From Phycisphaerales bacterium (lineage in GTDB: Bacteria; Planctomycetota; Phycisphaerae; Phycisphaerales; SM1A02), in contig JABDLI010000064.1 of NCBI GenBank assembly GCA_013003065.1, positions 1 to 38,332 on the forward strand: a DNA stretch of 38,332 bases. The letters are read 5' to 3'. Each line of letters starts with the position of its first letter. Position 1 is the stretch's first letter. The notes under the pieces were generated by a model, which saw nothing but the letters and a program-made list of their open reading frames with translations, did no database searches and was not told where the DNA came from. The translations under genes were made by a program, and so were the position numbers. Below, piece after piece: positions 1 through 10,184 of the stretch.

Positions 1-17
1 CGGCCCCGGACGCTACC

Positions 18-1013
18 ATGCCCCCCATGCCCCAAACGCCGCCCACGCTCACCACGCGTCCGCGTGGCGTTCGGTCCTCTCGAATCTCCGGTCGCATCGG
101 CGCCGCAGTGGTTGCGCTCATGCTGCTCGTGTGCCTGGGCTCGCTGCCGTTCACGCTGGCGCGGGTCGGCGGCGCGGCGCCCGGCGAGGAAGCGACGATG
201 CCGCGTCGGTTCGAGGCGAGTGATCTCGATGCGGCGTTGCGCCCGCCCTTCTGGGCGGATGGCGTGTCGGATGACGGTGGTCGTCACGTCCTCGGGACGG
301 ATCGGCTCGGACGCGATCTCTTCGTGCGCGCGTTGGCGGGCGGAGGCATCAGCCTGAGCATCGGGATCGCCGCGGCGCTCGTCGCGGTCGTCATCGGGAC
401 GCTGTACGGGAGCATCGCGGGGTTCTGCGGCGGTCGCGTGGACGAGGCGATGATGCGGATCGTGGACATCCTCTACGGTCTGCCCAACATCCTGCTCGTC
501 GTCCTTCTGGCGGTGGCCGTCGACGGGCTCACGGCTCGATTCGGGGCCGATCTCGCCCCCGGCGTGCGGCAGATCATCAACGTGGTGACGTTGCTGGTGG
601 CGATCGGCGGAGTCACGTGGCTGACCATGGCCCGGGTCATCCGCGGCCAGGTGTTGAGCCTCAAGCAGCTCCCGTTCATGGAGGCCTGCCGGGCCATCGG
701 CGTGCCGGTGCGTCGCCAGTTCACGCGGCACCTGCTGCCGAACCTGATGGGACCGATCGTGGTCTACGCGACGCTGACGGTGCCGGCCGCGATCCTGTCC
801 GAGTCGTTCCTGAGCTTCCTCGGTATCGGGGTCAAGGAACCGCTGGCGAGCTGGGGCAGCCTCGCGGCGGACGGGCTGAACGAGCTGAACGTCGTGCACT
901 CACGCTGGTGGCTGTTGCTCTTCCCCTGTGTCCTGCTGGGCGTGACGCTGCTGGCCCTCAACTTCGTGGGGGAGGGGCTGCGAGCCTGGGCGGATCCGAA
1001 GCGACGGGCTTGA
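18..1013 (+). CDS. ABC transporter permease, DppC/OppC family (peptide/nickel type)
   Basis: ORF with N-terminal TM segment and BPD_transp_1-like core (HVLGTDRLGRDLFVRALAGGGISLSIG ... EACRAIGVPVRRQFTRHLLPNLMGPIVVYATLTVPAAILSESFLSFLGIG). Start not certain. Confidence 0.9.
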   Translation: MPPMPQTPPTLTTRPRGVRSSRISGRIGAAVVALMLLVCLGSLPFTLARVGGAAPGEEATMPRRFEASDLDAALRPPFWADGVSDDGGRHVLGTDRLGRDLFVRALAGGGISLSIGIAAALVAVVIGTLYGSIAGFCGGRVDEAMMRIVDILYGLPNILLVVLLAVAVDGLTARFGADLAPGVRQIINVVTLLVAIGGVTWLTMARVIRGQVLSLKQLPFMEACRAIGVPVRRQFTRHLLPNLMGPIVVYATLTVPAAILSESFLSFLGIGVKEPLASWGSLAADGLNELNVVHSRWWLLLFPCVLLGVTLLALNFVGEGLRAWADPKRRA

Positions 1014-1045
1014 CATGAATATGCATGGCGGGGTATATTCATGCA
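1010..1045 (+). promoter_or_regulatory. Predicted argR promoter/operator: TTGACA (1010-1015), 18 bp spacer, TATATT (1034-1039); inverted repeat CATGAATAT (1014-1022)/ATATTCATG (1035-1043) resembling ARG-box half-sites
   Basis: Direct sequence reading; -35 6/6 and -10 5/6 matches to sigma70 consensus; both half-sites match the start of the Bacillus ARG box consensus (CATGAATA...). Confidence 0.7.
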
Positions 1046-1504
1046 ATGCCCAGCCGCCACCAACGGCACCAGCGGATCGTGGAGCTCCTGGATCACCACC
1101 GGGTCCGGAGCCAGCAGGAGATGCAGGGTCTCCTCGCCCGCGACGGCATCGAGGCCACGCAGGCGACGCTCTCGCGTGACTTTCGCGAGCTGGGTGTCTC
1201 GAAGGGCCCCGAGGGCTATTCGATCCCGCCGATGGGCGGGGCGTCCAACGGCGTCCTCCGCACGCTCGAACGCACGGTCCGGCAGGAGCTCCTCGTCTTG
1301 GATGCGGCTGGTCACACCATCGTCATCCGCACTCGTCCCGGTCATGCGAACGCGCTCGCCTTCGAGCTCGACCGGGCCCAGTGGCCGGAGGTGCTCGGCA
1401 CCATCGCCGGCGATGACACGATCTTCGCGTTGGCCCCGTCGCCGCGACAGGCCCAGGCGGTCGTCACGAGGTTGTCCAGGATGGCCGAGCTGGCCGATGC
1501 ATGA
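1046..1504 (+). CDS. argR: Arginine repressor ArgR
   Basis: [20 protein letters not shown]...[16 protein letters not shown]...[13 protein letters not shown]; ArgR N-terminal winged helix and C-terminal hexamerisation motif; adjacent to argGH. ORF caller start 1025 is upstream; ATG 1046 preferred. Confidence 0.93.
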   Translation: MPSRHQRHQRIVELLDHHRVRSQQEMQGLLARDGIEATQATLSRDFRELGVSKGPEGYSIPPMGGASNGVLRTLERTVRQELLVLDAAGHTIVIRTRPGHANALAFELDRAQWPEVLGTIAGDDTIFALAPSPRQAQAVVTRLSRMAELADA

Positions 1505-1548
1505 CCGCTCTCCGCTCCCTTCCCCCAAGCTCTCAAGGTAGACGACGA

Positions 1549-2754
1549 ATGAACAAGGTTGCCCTCGCGTATTCGGGCGGGCTCGACACGTCGGTCATCA
1601 TCCCCTGGCTCATCGAGGAGTACGACTGCGAGGTCATCGCGGTCGTCGGCGACGTCGGTCAGGGCGCCGGCGAGCTGGAGGGGATCGAAGCAAAGGCCAA
1701 ACGCACGGGCGCAAGCGCGTGCTATGTCGTCGATCTCCAGCACGCCTTCGTCGAGGACTACGTGTTCCCGACGCTGCTCGCCGGCGCCGAGTACGAACGC
1801 CGGTATCTGCTCGGAACCGCGATGGCCCGGCCCGTGCTTGCCCAAGCGCAGGTGCAGATCGCCCGGGAGTGCGGCGCCGACGCGCTCGCCCACGGATGTA
1901 CGGGCAAAGGCAACGACCAGGTCCGCTTCGAGACGGCCTACGCCGGGCTCGCCCCGGATCTTCCGGTCATCGCCCCGTGGCGCGAGTGGTCGATGCGTTC
2001 GCGGGAGGAGCTGCTGGCGTATCTCGAGGCCCGGAAGATCCCATGCTCCGCCAGCCGCGAAGCGATCTACAGCCGGGACGCCAACCTGTGGCACGTCTCC
2101 CACGAAGGCGGCGAGCTGGAGGATCCGTGGAAGGCCCCGCCGGAGGAGATCTGGCTGAAGACCGTGTCGCCGGCGGCCGCGCCGTCCGAGCCCGAAGACG
2201 TCGCGATCGGTTTCGAGTCCGGTCGCCCCCGCACCGTCAACGGCGCTCCGTTGCCGGCGCACGCACTGCTGGGCACGCTCAATGAGATCGCCGGCCGGCA
2301 CGGCGTGGGCCGGGTGGATCTCGTCGAGAATCGCCTCGTCGGCATGAAGTCCCGCGGGTGCTACGAAACGCCGGGGGGCACGGTGCTGATGGAAGCGCTC
2401 CGCACGCTCGAAGAGCTCGTCCTCGATCGCGAGACGCTGCACTACCGTCAGCACCTCGGCCTTACGTTCGCCGACATCGTCTACAACGGTCAGTGGTTCT
2501 CGCCGCTGCGGGAAGCGCTCTCCGCCTGCGCCGAGAAGATCGCCGAACCGCTCACGGGCGAGGTCGTCGTGCGTCTGCATGCGGGCAAGGCCGCGCCGGT
2601 TCAGCGTCGGTCGCCGGCGAGCCTGTACGACGAGGACTTCGCCACGTTCGGCGCCGACGAAGTGTTCGACCACCGGCACGCCGAGGGGTTCATCCGGCTC
2701 TTCTCGCTCCCCGGACGCATCGCGGCCCGGCGGGCGGCGGTGACGACGCAGTGA
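1549..2754 (+). CDS. argG: Argininosuccinate synthase
   Basis: [39 protein letters not shown]...[13 protein letters not shown]; canonical ArgG motifs. Start placed at ATG 1549. Confidence 0.97.
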   Translation: MNKVALAYSGGLDTSVIIPWLIEEYDCEVIAVVGDVGQGAGELEGIEAKAKRTGASACYVVDLQHAFVEDYVFPTLLAGAEYERRYLLGTAMARPVLAQAQVQIARECGADALAHGCTGKGNDQVRFETAYAGLAPDLPVIAPWREWSMRSREELLAYLEARKIPCSASREAIYSRDANLWHVSHEGGELEDPWKAPPEEIWLKTVSPAAAPSEPEDVAIGFESGRPRTVNGAPLPAHALLGTLNEIAGRHGVGRVDLVENRLVGMKSRGCYETPGGTVLMEALRTLEELVLDRETLHYRQHLGLTFADIVYNGQWFSPLREALSACAEKIAEPLTGEVVVRLHAGKAAPVQRRSPASLYDEDFATFGADEVFDHRHAEGFIRLFSLPGRIAARRAAVTTQ

Positions 2755-4136
2755 GCGGGCTCTGGGGCGGGCGCTTCGAGGACGATCCGGATCCGCTCTT
2801 CCGGCGGCTGAACGACTCGTTGCCCTTCGATCGTCACCTGGTGGAGCACGACATCGCCGGTTCCCAGGCGTGGGCCCGCGCGTTGGGTGACGCGGGCGTG
2901 CTGGACGGCGAAGAGACCCGGCGTCTCGTTGCCGGTCTTCAGACGCTGGCCGATGAGGTGCGGGACGATCCCGCGGCGTTGCGGGAGGCGGGCGACGAGG
3001 ATGTCCACTCTTGGGTCGAGCGACGGCTGATCGAGTCGATCGGTGACCTGGGGCGGAAGCTGCACACGGGGCGGAGTCGCAACGACCAGGTCGCGACCGA
3101 CCTGCGACTGTGGGTGCGGGCCGCGATCGCCGAGCGGCGAAGGGAGTTGCGTGCCGCGCAAGCCGCGCTGGTCGCGCTCGGGCAACGATCGGCGGGCGTG
3201 GTCCTTCCCGGGTATACGCATCGGCAGCGTGCGCAGCCGGTCCTGTTCGGTCACTGGTGCCTCGCGTTCGTGGAGATGCTGCGCCGCGACGACACCCGTC
3301 TCATCGACGCCGCGCGTCGCGCCGACGAGTGCCCGCTGGGGTCGGCGGCGCTCGCGGGCACCAGCTTCCCCATCGATCGGATGCGGCTCGCCGCGGCGCT
3401 CGGGTTTCGCGCGCCGACGGCCAACAGCCTGGATGCGGTGTCGGATCGCGATTTCATCATCGAGACGATCGGGGTCGCCTCGCTGTGTGCATCGCACCTC
3501 AGCCGTCTCGCCGACGACCTGATCTTCTTCGCCAGCGGCGAAGCGGACTTCATCGAGCTCGACGACACGATGACCAGCGGCTCGTCGCTGATGCCACAGA
3601 AGAAGAACCCCGACGCGCTCGAGCTCGTGCGGGCCAAGGCCGGGGCGTTGCTCGGGCACCTGACGGCCGTCTCGTGCATCCAGAAGGGTCTGCCGCTCGC
3701 CTACAACAAGGACCTCCAGGAGCTCACGCCGCCCCTCTTCGCCGCCATGGACGATCTGGAGCTGTGTCTCAAGGCGGTGCCCCGCGTGCTCCAGGGCATT
3801 CGCGTCAAGAGCGAGCGGACCCGCCGCGCCGCCGAGGGCGGGTACGCGAACGCGACCGAGCTGGCCGATTACCTCGTCGGACGCGGCATCCCGTTTCGCA
3901 CGGCCCATGATCTCGTGGGACAGATCGTTCGCCACGCGATCGAGCGGGGCGAGCCGCTGGAAGCGTTGCCGCTCGAAGAGCTGCGAACGCTCGCTCCCGC
4001 GATCGAGGCGGACGTGAGCGAGCGGCTGACGCTGGAGACGTTGCTCGCGCGTCGCGATGTGCTCGGCGGCACCGCGCCCGCGCAGGTGGATCGGGCGATG
4101 ACGGCCGCGGCGGCGGAGTTCGCCGTCGGCGGCTGA
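2751..4136 (+). CDS. argH: Argininosuccinate lyase (GTG start overlapping argG stop: GTGA)
   Basis: [45 protein letters not shown]...[24 protein letters not shown]; fumarase/aspartase signature. Confidence 0.97.
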   Translation: MSGLWGGRFEDDPDPLFRRLNDSLPFDRHLVEHDIAGSQAWARALGDAGVLDGEETRRLVAGLQTLADEVRDDPAALREAGDEDVHSWVERRLIESIGDLGRKLHTGRSRNDQVATDLRLWVRAAIAERRRELRAAQAALVALGQRSAGVVLPGYTHRQRAQPVLFGHWCLAFVEMLRRDDTRLIDAARRADECPLGSAALAGTSFPIDRMRLAAALGFRAPTANSLDAVSDRDFIIETIGVASLCASHLSRLADDLIFFASGEADFIELDDTMTSGSSLMPQKKNPDALELVRAKAGALLGHLTAVSCIQKGLPLAYNKDLQELTPPLFAAMDDLELCLKAVPRVLQGIRVKSERTRRAAEGGYANATELADYLVGRGIPFRTAHDLVGQIVRHAIERGEPLEALPLEELRTLAPAIEADVSERLTLETLLARRDVLGGTAPAQVDRAMTAAAAEFAVGG

Positions 4137-4154
4137 GCCGTATACTGCCGCCCC

Positions 4155-5255
4155 ATGACGCCAACCGCGGCCCCGTCGCGTGATCGATCCGAACCGGCTC
4201 CGGGGAGCGGGCCGCTGCTCGCGATTCGCGATCTGGCCATCTCGTTCGAAGGGGACCGGGGCGAGCGGGTGACCGCGGTCGACGGGTTGAGTCTGACCAT
4301 TCACGACGGCCAGACGCTCGCTCTCGTTGGCGAGTCCGGCTGTGGAAAATCCGTCACCGCCCTGAGCGTGCTCGGGCTGCTGGCCTGTCCGCCGGCCCGG
4401 ATCGACGGTGGCAGCATTCGCGCGAGCGGACGCGAGCTCCTCGGGCTCGGCGAAGCGGACCTGCTTGCCGTGCGTGGATCCGAGATCGGCATGATCTTCC
4501 AGGAACCCGTTTCGTCGTTGAACCCGGTGCTCTCGATCGGCGACCAGCTCGTCGAGGCGGTCCGGCGGCATCGACGCATCCCGCGGGCGGCGGCCCGCGA
4601 TCATGCTGTCGCCCTGCTCAAGCAGGTCGGGTTGCCCCGACCCGATGCCATGCTTGCGGCGTATCCCCACGAGCTTTCCGGTGGCATGTGTCAACGGGTG
4701 ATGATCGCGCTCGCCCTGACCGGAGGGCCGCGTCTGCTCATCGCCGACGAACCCACGACCGCGCTCGACGTGACGATCCAGGCGCAGATCCTCGACTTGC
4801 TCCTCGCGTTGCGGCAGCGGAACCGCATGGCCATTCTGCTGATCACCCATGACCTCGGCGTCGTGGCTCAGCACGCGGACGTGGTCTGCGTCATGTACGC
4901 CGGCCGCGTGGTCGAGTACGCGTCGGTGCGTGACCTGTTCGAGTCGCCGGCCCACCCGTACACCCGCGGGCTGTTCAGCGCGATTCCCCGGCTTGGAGCG
5001 CGACGTCCGCGGTTGCGCACCGTCGACGAGCTGATGACCGACCAGACCGAGTTCACGCGTCTGCCCGGCCATCAGTACGGTGTCGTGCCGTGGTGGCCCA
5101 CCATGCGGCCTCCCCCCGAGCTCACGGTGGATCCCGCCGATCGGCGGGCGTCCTGCCTGCATCAGATCGCGCCGATGCACTGGGTCGCGTGCTGGCGCAC
5201 CGCCTACGTGGCCGACCATCCCCAGCGTCCCCCCGACGTGCCGGCGCAACCGTGA
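4155..5255 (+). CDS. ABC transporter ATP-binding protein, OppD/DppD family
   Basis: Walker [24 protein letters not shown] signature, Walker [15 protein letters not shown], oligopeptide-type C-terminus ([12 protein letters not shown]). Confidence 0.94.
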   Translation: MTPTAAPSRDRSEPAPGSGPLLAIRDLAISFEGDRGERVTAVDGLSLTIHDGQTLALVGESGCGKSVTALSVLGLLACPPARIDGGSIRASGRELLGLGEADLLAVRGSEIGMIFQEPVSSLNPVLSIGDQLVEAVRRHRRIPRAAARDHAVALLKQVGLPRPDAMLAAYPHELSGGMCQRVMIALALTGGPRLLIADEPTTALDVTIQAQILDLLLALRQRNRMAILLITHDLGVVAQHADVVCVMYAGRVVEYASVRDLFESPAHPYTRGLFSAIPRLGARRPRLRTVDELMTDQTEFTRLPGHQYGVVPWWPTMRPPPELTVDPADRRASCLHQIAPMHWVACWRTAYVADHPQRPPDVPAQP

Positions 5256-5278
5256 CCCGCGCGGTATGCTCCCGTCGC

Positions 5279-5758
5279 ATGATCGAACCCGGTCAACCCG
5301 CTCCCGCGTTCCAGCTTCCCGACCAGGATGGCTGCACGCACCGGCTCGGCGACTACGCGGGCCGCCCGTTGGTCGTGTACTTCTATCCGAAGGACGACAC
5401 CTCCGGGTGCACCAAGGAGGCGTGCCAGTTTCGCGATCTGCTGCCGAAGTTCCGGCACTTCGGCGCGGGCATCCTGGGCATCAGCCCGGATTCGTCTGCG
5501 TCGCATGCCGCGTTCGCGGCGAAGCACGACCTGAACTTCACCCTGCTGGCCGACGAGCGGGACGCCGACGACACGCCACCGGTGTGCGCCGCCTACGGCG
5601 TGTGGCAGGAGAAGTCGATGTACGGGCGAACGTACATGGGCGTCGTGCGGACGACGTACCTTCTCGATGACGACGGTCTCGTCGTCGAGCGTTGGGACAA
5701 GGTGCGGGTGGCGGGACACGCGGACGCGGTGCTCGCGACGCTCAAGACGCAGGGGTGA
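5279..5758 (+). CDS. bcp: Thiol peroxidase / peroxiredoxin of the Bcp (PrxQ) family
   Basis: MIEPGQPAPAFQLPDQDG...VVYFYPKDDTSGCTKEACQFRD; Bcp active-site motif. Confidence 0.93.
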   Translation: MIEPGQPAPAFQLPDQDGCTHRLGDYAGRPLVVYFYPKDDTSGCTKEACQFRDLLPKFRHFGAGILGISPDSSASHAAFAAKHDLNFTLLADERDADDTPPVCAAYGVWQEKSMYGRTYMGVVRTTYLLDDDGLVVERWDKVRVAGHADAVLATLKTQG

Positions 5759-5779
5759 CCGTCGTCGCCGGCGGCCCGA

Positions 5780-6991
5780 TCAGCGTGGCTCCAGCACGTA
5801 CTCCCGTCCGCCCCAGGCGATCGGGCGGCGACGCTCCAGGTCATCCGCTGCTTCGCGCATGATTCCCGCGACCGCCCACGCCCCGAGCGGATAGCCGGCG
5901 ACCGCGGTGAGCGGTGCGCCGCAGAGTCGGTACATGTACAGCAGCGCGCCGAGCTGCGTGAGGAAGCCGGCCCCGGCGACGCCCATGAGGGCGACCCCGA
6001 GCGTGCGGGCGGATCCGGCCGCGAACGCGACGCCGACTCCGAAGGTCGCGATCTGCAGCAGGGGAATCCCCACGCCCACGACCATCGTGCGCCAGGCGTT
6101 CTTCCGCAGTCGATCCGGTCGGCGGTTGCACGCCTCGATGTAGATCCGCTTCCACCCCGTCCGGAACGCGGCGAACGTGTCGTACATCGAGCAGACCAGC
6201 ATGCCGTCGGCCACGAACACGCCCGTCCGGCCCCCGCTCGCATGGACGGCGCGAGCGAAGGCGATGTCCTCGAGAAGCGCCGATTTCACGGCCGCATGTC
6301 CCCCGAGCGTGTCGTAGTCCTGTCGGCGGAACAGCATGAACTGGCCATTGGCAAACGGGCGGGGGTTGCGGTCGGTGTTGACACGCTCGATGGGGTACAG
6401 CCGGATGAGGTTGATCGACGCCACCGGTTGCGCGATCCGCTCGTACCGGTGGTGCGTCGTCAGGGTGCTCAGGATGCTGAGGAGCGCGAGCGCGTGGGTC
6501 CGGGCGAGCGTGACAGCGGCGCGGATGAGGTCGGGAGCGAAGATGGTGTCCGCATCGGTAAAGAGCAGAAAATCGCCCGACGCCAGCTCGGCCCCGCAGC
6601 GAGCCGCGTTGCACTTGCCGGCCCAGTCATCGGGGCACGTCTCGTTCTCGACGAAGCGGACTCGGTCGTCCTCGGCCGCATGCCGCGAGAGGATGTTCCT
6701 GGTGTCGTCGGTGCAGCGATCGAGGACGAAGATGATCTCGAGGTTCGGATAGTCCTGATCCCGCAGCGACCGAACGCACGCGTCAACCACCCGCTCTTCG
6801 TTGTGCGCGGGAATGACCACGCTCACCGGCGGCCAGGCGGTGGTGTCGCCGATCGCGCCGCGCCCCTCACGCACGCTCGGGCGCAGCCGAGCGAGACGCA
6901 CGAGGCGTCCGGCCACGGTGAGCCAGAGCAGGAGGGCCAGCGTGGCGAGGACGAGGAGAAACCAGCCGGCGAAGATGGGGAGGGCGGGCAC
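5780..6991 (-). CDS. Family 2 glycosyltransferase, membrane-anchored (hopanoid/carotenoid-associated GT2-like)
   Basis: VSVVIPAHNEERVVDACVRSLRDQDYPNLEIIFVLDRCTDDT ... FLLFTDADT; N- and C-terminal TM segments; GTG start. Confidence 0.88.
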   Translation of the reverse strand: MPALPIFAGWFLLVLATLALLLWLTVAGRLVRLARLRPSVREGRGAIGDTTAWPPVSVVIPAHNEERVVDACVRSLRDQDYPNLEIIFVLDRCTDDTRNILSRHAAEDDRVRFVENETCPDDWAGKCNAARCGAELASGDFLLFTDADTIFAPDLIRAAVTLARTHALALLSILSTLTTHHRYERIAQPVASINLIRLYPIERVNTDRNPRPFANGQFMLFRRQDYDTLGGHAAVKSALLEDIAFARAVHASGGRTGVFVADGMLVCSMYDTFAAFRTGWKRIYIEACNRRPDRLRKNAWRTMVVGVGIPLLQIATFGVGVAFAAGSARTLGVALMGVAGAGFLTQLGALLYMYRLCGAPLTAVAGYPLGAWAVAGIMREAADDLERRRPIAWGGREYVLEPR

Positions 6992-7013
6992 GGGGGCGAG
7001 AGTGTAGCAGCAC

Positions 7014-7139
7014 GGGCGCGGACACGGACACGGACACGGACACGGACACGGCCGCGGACGCGGACACGGACACGGACGCGGTCGCGGTCGCGGACACGGA
7101 CGCGGGCGCGGGCACGGTCGCGGACGCGGTCGCGGGCAC
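7014..7139. repeat. Hexanucleotide tandem array, 21 consecutive GGNCRC units
   Basis: Read by hand: GGGCGC (GGACAC)5 GGCCGC GGACGC (GGACAC)2 GGACGC (GGTCGC)2 GGACAC GGACGC GGGCGC GGGCAC GGTCGC GGACGC GGTCGC GGGCAC. Confidence 0.95.
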
Positions 7140-7150
7140 CCCGGATCCGC

Positions 7151-10057
7151 TCACCCCGTCCAGCCGCTCAGCACCACCAGCAGGTCGACGAAGTCCACGA
7201 CCCCGTTTCCATCGAAGTCCGCCGGACACGGATCCGGCGGCGGAAGACACGGACCCCACGCCGCGAGGAGCGCGAGCAGATCGGTGAAGCCGACGGAGCC
7301 GTCGCCGTCAACGTCGCCGGGCACGTCGCCGACCGGGCCGAAGCGGACCGTCGCGAAGATCTGCGACGGGTCGACGGGCGCCGTCACGACGTTCTGACCG
7401 GAGCAGGGATCGAGATCGATGATCAGCAGCCCGCCCGCCACGGTCAGACCGCCTTCCGAGGTCGGGCCGGCGATCGGCGAACCCCGCAGGGCGTCGACGG
7501 AGGCGACGAGCCGGTAGTGCCGGTCGGGCTGCAGCAGGATGTTGGTGGGAACGCCGAGGCGGTGGTTGCGGTTGCTCGCAGGAAGCTCCATGCCGGCGAC
7601 GACGACCGGTTCGACCGGGTTGGTCACGTCCCAGAGCGCGAGGTTGCGTGGCGTGCCGTCACAGCTCGTGCCGGGACGGATGATGCCGTCGACGATGACC
7701 TCCCGGACCCGCAGCGGCGTGGTGGCGTCGCCGGTATCCAGGTCGACCCCCACCCACGCGCCGTTGCCGCCGGCGCCGGAGGGATCATCGAGACCGCCGC
7801 TGGGATCCGGAAGCGCGAGCCCGCCGGCCGCGGTGACGAGGAGGGCGGGATCACCGTCGGGCAGATGCTCTTCACCGTCGATCAGCACTCGGCCGGAGCG
7901 GAACACGATGATCTCACGCTCCGCGAGGTCGGCGAGGTTGACATCACCAAGCGCGGAGTTGACGTGCTTGTCCACTCGGCGGAAGCCTTCGGCCGGCAGG
8001 TTGGGGAAATCGATGATCGCATCGAAGTGGACATCCTCGCCGGGGTCACCCGGCGCCGGATCGGCGGGCAACGCGAAGTGCAGCGTGTATTCGTTCTGGT
8101 TGAGGTACCCGTGACCGCTGGCGACGAACTTCTTGCGTCGCATCGAGGCCGGATCGCCGGCGACGACGAGCTCGACGGACGTCGCATACTCGGTCTCGAG
8201 TCCGGCCGGCACGGTCTCGGAGTCGCGGAGCGTTCGAACCCGCACGTAACGCCGATCGTCCATCGGGGTGGAGCCGTCGTAGAGCGTGTTCTCGTAGAAG
8301 TGTCCGACGTCGAACCAGTTGCCGAGCGCGCAGTCGAGATCACCGTCGCGATCCCAGTCGCCCCACGCCGGCGTTGCCGACGTGATGTGGCCGGCCGGGA
8401 TCGACGTCGAGGCTACGGTGAAGTGACGGTCACCGCCGGTCTCCATGAACATGTTGCGGCGGAAGACCTGTCGCGTCGTGAAGTCGATGTCGCCGTCGTT
8501 GTCCCAGTCCTCGGCCGAGAGACCCAGATTCAAACCGGTGAACGCCGAGTCGATGATGTCCCCGGCGGCGAAGTAGGTGCCGTCACCGCGGGCTTCCCAG
8601 ATCTTCACGCCCGGTCCGGTGTAGACGATGGCGAGGTCGTAATCGCCGTCGAGGTCGTAATCGAACAACGCAGCGCCCTCGTCGAGCTGTGTCGACAAAC
8701 CGATGCCCGAGCCGTTCTCCGTCATGGGGTTGAAGAGCGGCGACCCGAGCGACGAGACGTTCTGGTAGAGCGTGCCGTTGCTGTAGAGATCCATGTCGCC
8801 GTCGAAGTCGACGTCGACGAACTGAGCGCCTTCGGGCCGGGCCGCGCCGGGCGGGTTGTCGAGGCCGACCTCGTCCACCCGTTCGGCGAATCGGTACTCG
8901 CCGCCGCTCTCGCCGAGGTTCTCCAGGAAGAAGTTGCCGGAGTTGTCCCCGATCGTGGGCGGGTAGACGGGAATGAACAAATCCAGGTCGCCGTCGCAGT
9001 CGACGTCGCCCCAGCAATTCGTCTCGGCGTCGGCATTACACAGCGGCGTGTCGACGATCGTCGGATCGACCGCCACGTTGAGAAAGACGCTGTCGCCCAG
9101 GTTCTTCAGGATGTGGCAGCACTGGTCCCCCGCGCAGCAGTTCCGCGACTCCGTGGCCATGTCGAGCAGGCCGTCGTTGTTGTAGTCGCCGAACGAGATG
9201 CTGTAGCGGAACTCGGTGGGGGGCAGCTTGTCGTCGAGGTTTGCGGCCAGCACCCAGTCCGTACCGCCGAGGTTCCGCCAGAGGTTCGCGGACTGAAGCG
9301 CAAAGATGTCGATCCACCCGTCCGCGTCGTAGTCGCCGAACACGATCCCGAACGTATCGCCGACCGGCAGACCCGATGGCCACGATCCGCTGGTCCAGAG
9401 CGACAGCGGGACGTCCACGCCATCACCCGCCGACGCGCCGCCGGACGGGCCGGCACCGGCGTCCCGGTAGGAGAGCGTGAGCGACGCCGAGGCGCCCGGC
9501 AGGAGATTGTCGAGCATCCAAAGCTGACGCGCCACGTCGTCGGGGGCCTTCGTCAGGTCGGGGAGATCCCTCGGGAACGTCCAGCCCGTCGTCGGCGGCA
9601 CCCGCCACTCGCGAGAGTAATACAGGTCGGTGACGGGGGCCGCCCCGCGATTCGTGAGCGTGACGGTGACGTGCAGCAAGGTGCCGGTCGCGTCGAACCG
9701 CATGAACGACTCCATCTCGATCGCCTCGTGCCGCACCACGGCAACGGCCGTGGCAGCGCCGGCCGAGAACGACACCGGCGTGACCACGGGCCGCTCATCC
9801 CACGCCGGCTCGCTGCCGGGCGCCACGGCCGCAAAGGTCGCGCCACCGGTCCGGAAGGAGACACCGTACCACTCACCACTCCCGGCTCCGACCGTCAACA
9901 GCGGACCGTCAACGTGCTGCAGCCCCGCCTCCGGTCGTTTCGTGATCACCCCAAACTCGTTGAGACCGACCCGAAAGTGATCGGACCCGATCTCGCTGGC
10001 GTCGGTGGGGACGGTCAGGGCGAGAACGAACGGAACGCAGCAGACGGTACGGATCAT
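7151..10057 (-). CDS. Secreted FG-GAP/VCBS-repeat protein with C-terminal GC-type dockerin-like pair
   Basis: Signal-like N-terminus; repeated FGDYDADGWIDIFAL, FGDYNNDGLLDMA, DVDFDGDMDLYSNG, DWDRDGDLDCALG; C-terminus GDVDGDGSVGFTDLLALLAAWGPCLPPPDPCPADFDGNGVVDFVDLLVVLSGWTG. SD-like GGAG 5' of ATG. Confidence 0.9.
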   Translation of the reverse strand: MIRTVCCVPFVLALTVPTDASEIGSDHFRVGLNEFGVITKRPEAGLQHVDGPLLTVGAGSGEWYGVSFRTGGATFAAVAPGSEPAWDERPVVTPVSFSAGAATAVAVVRHEAIEMESFMRFDATGTLLHVTVTLTNRGAAPVTDLYYSREWRVPPTTGWTFPRDLPDLTKAPDDVARQLWMLDNLLPGASASLTLSYRDAGAGPSGGASAGDGVDVPLSLWTSGSWPSGLPVGDTFGIVFGDYDADGWIDIFALQSANLWRNLGGTDWVLAANLDDKLPPTEFRYSISFGDYNNDGLLDMATESRNCCAGDQCCHILKNLGDSVFLNVAVDPTIVDTPLCNADAETNCWGDVDCDGDLDLFIPVYPPTIGDNSGNFFLENLGESGGEYRFAERVDEVGLDNPPGAARPEGAQFVDVDFDGDMDLYSNGTLYQNVSSLGSPLFNPMTENGSGIGLSTQLDEGAALFDYDLDGDYDLAIVYTGPGVKIWEARGDGTYFAAGDIIDSAFTGLNLGLSAEDWDNDGDIDFTTRQVFRRNMFMETGGDRHFTVASTSIPAGHITSATPAWGDWDRDGDLDCALGNWFDVGHFYENTLYDGSTPMDDRRYVRVRTLRDSETVPAGLETEYATSVELVVAGDPASMRRKKFVASGHGYLNQNEYTLHFALPADPAPGDPGEDVHFDAIIDFPNLPAEGFRRVDKHVNSALGDVNLADLAEREIIVFRSGRVLIDGEEHLPDGDPALLVTAAGGLALPDPSGGLDDPSGAGGNGAWVGVDLDTGDATTPLRVREVIVDGIIRPGTSCDGTPRNLALWDVTNPVEPVVVAGMELPASNRNHRLGVPTNILLQPDRHYRLVASVDALRGSPIAGPTSEGGLTVAGGLLIIDLDPCSGQNVVTAPVDPSQIFATVRFGPVGDVPGDVDGDGSVGFTDLLALLAAWGPCLPPPDPCPADFDGNGVVDFVDLLVVLSGWTG

Positions 10058-10184
10058 TTCTCGACTCCGGTGGGTTGCGTGTACGCGGCCGTTTCACGAT
10101 AGCGGACGTGCGGGATGGAGGGGGCGGAATCCAGGGGGAACGATCGGCCTGTTCGCCGGGCGTTCGTGTGCGAGGACCGAACGC

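Noticed and set aside
2601-5249. 882-aa minus-strand ORF
   Set aside because: Shadow of argG/argH/oppD; low-complexity R/H/G/Q composition and no recognisable domain.
7014-7139. CRISPR array
   Set aside because: Units are 6 bp with no spacers; simple tandem repeat, no cas genes in the window.
6242-10102. 1286-aa plus-strand ORF containing an RTRTRT/RARS tract
   Set aside because: Antisense to the well-supported FG-GAP and GT2 genes; Arg-rich shadow ORF typical of high-GC DNA, and the RT tract is the translated hexamer array.
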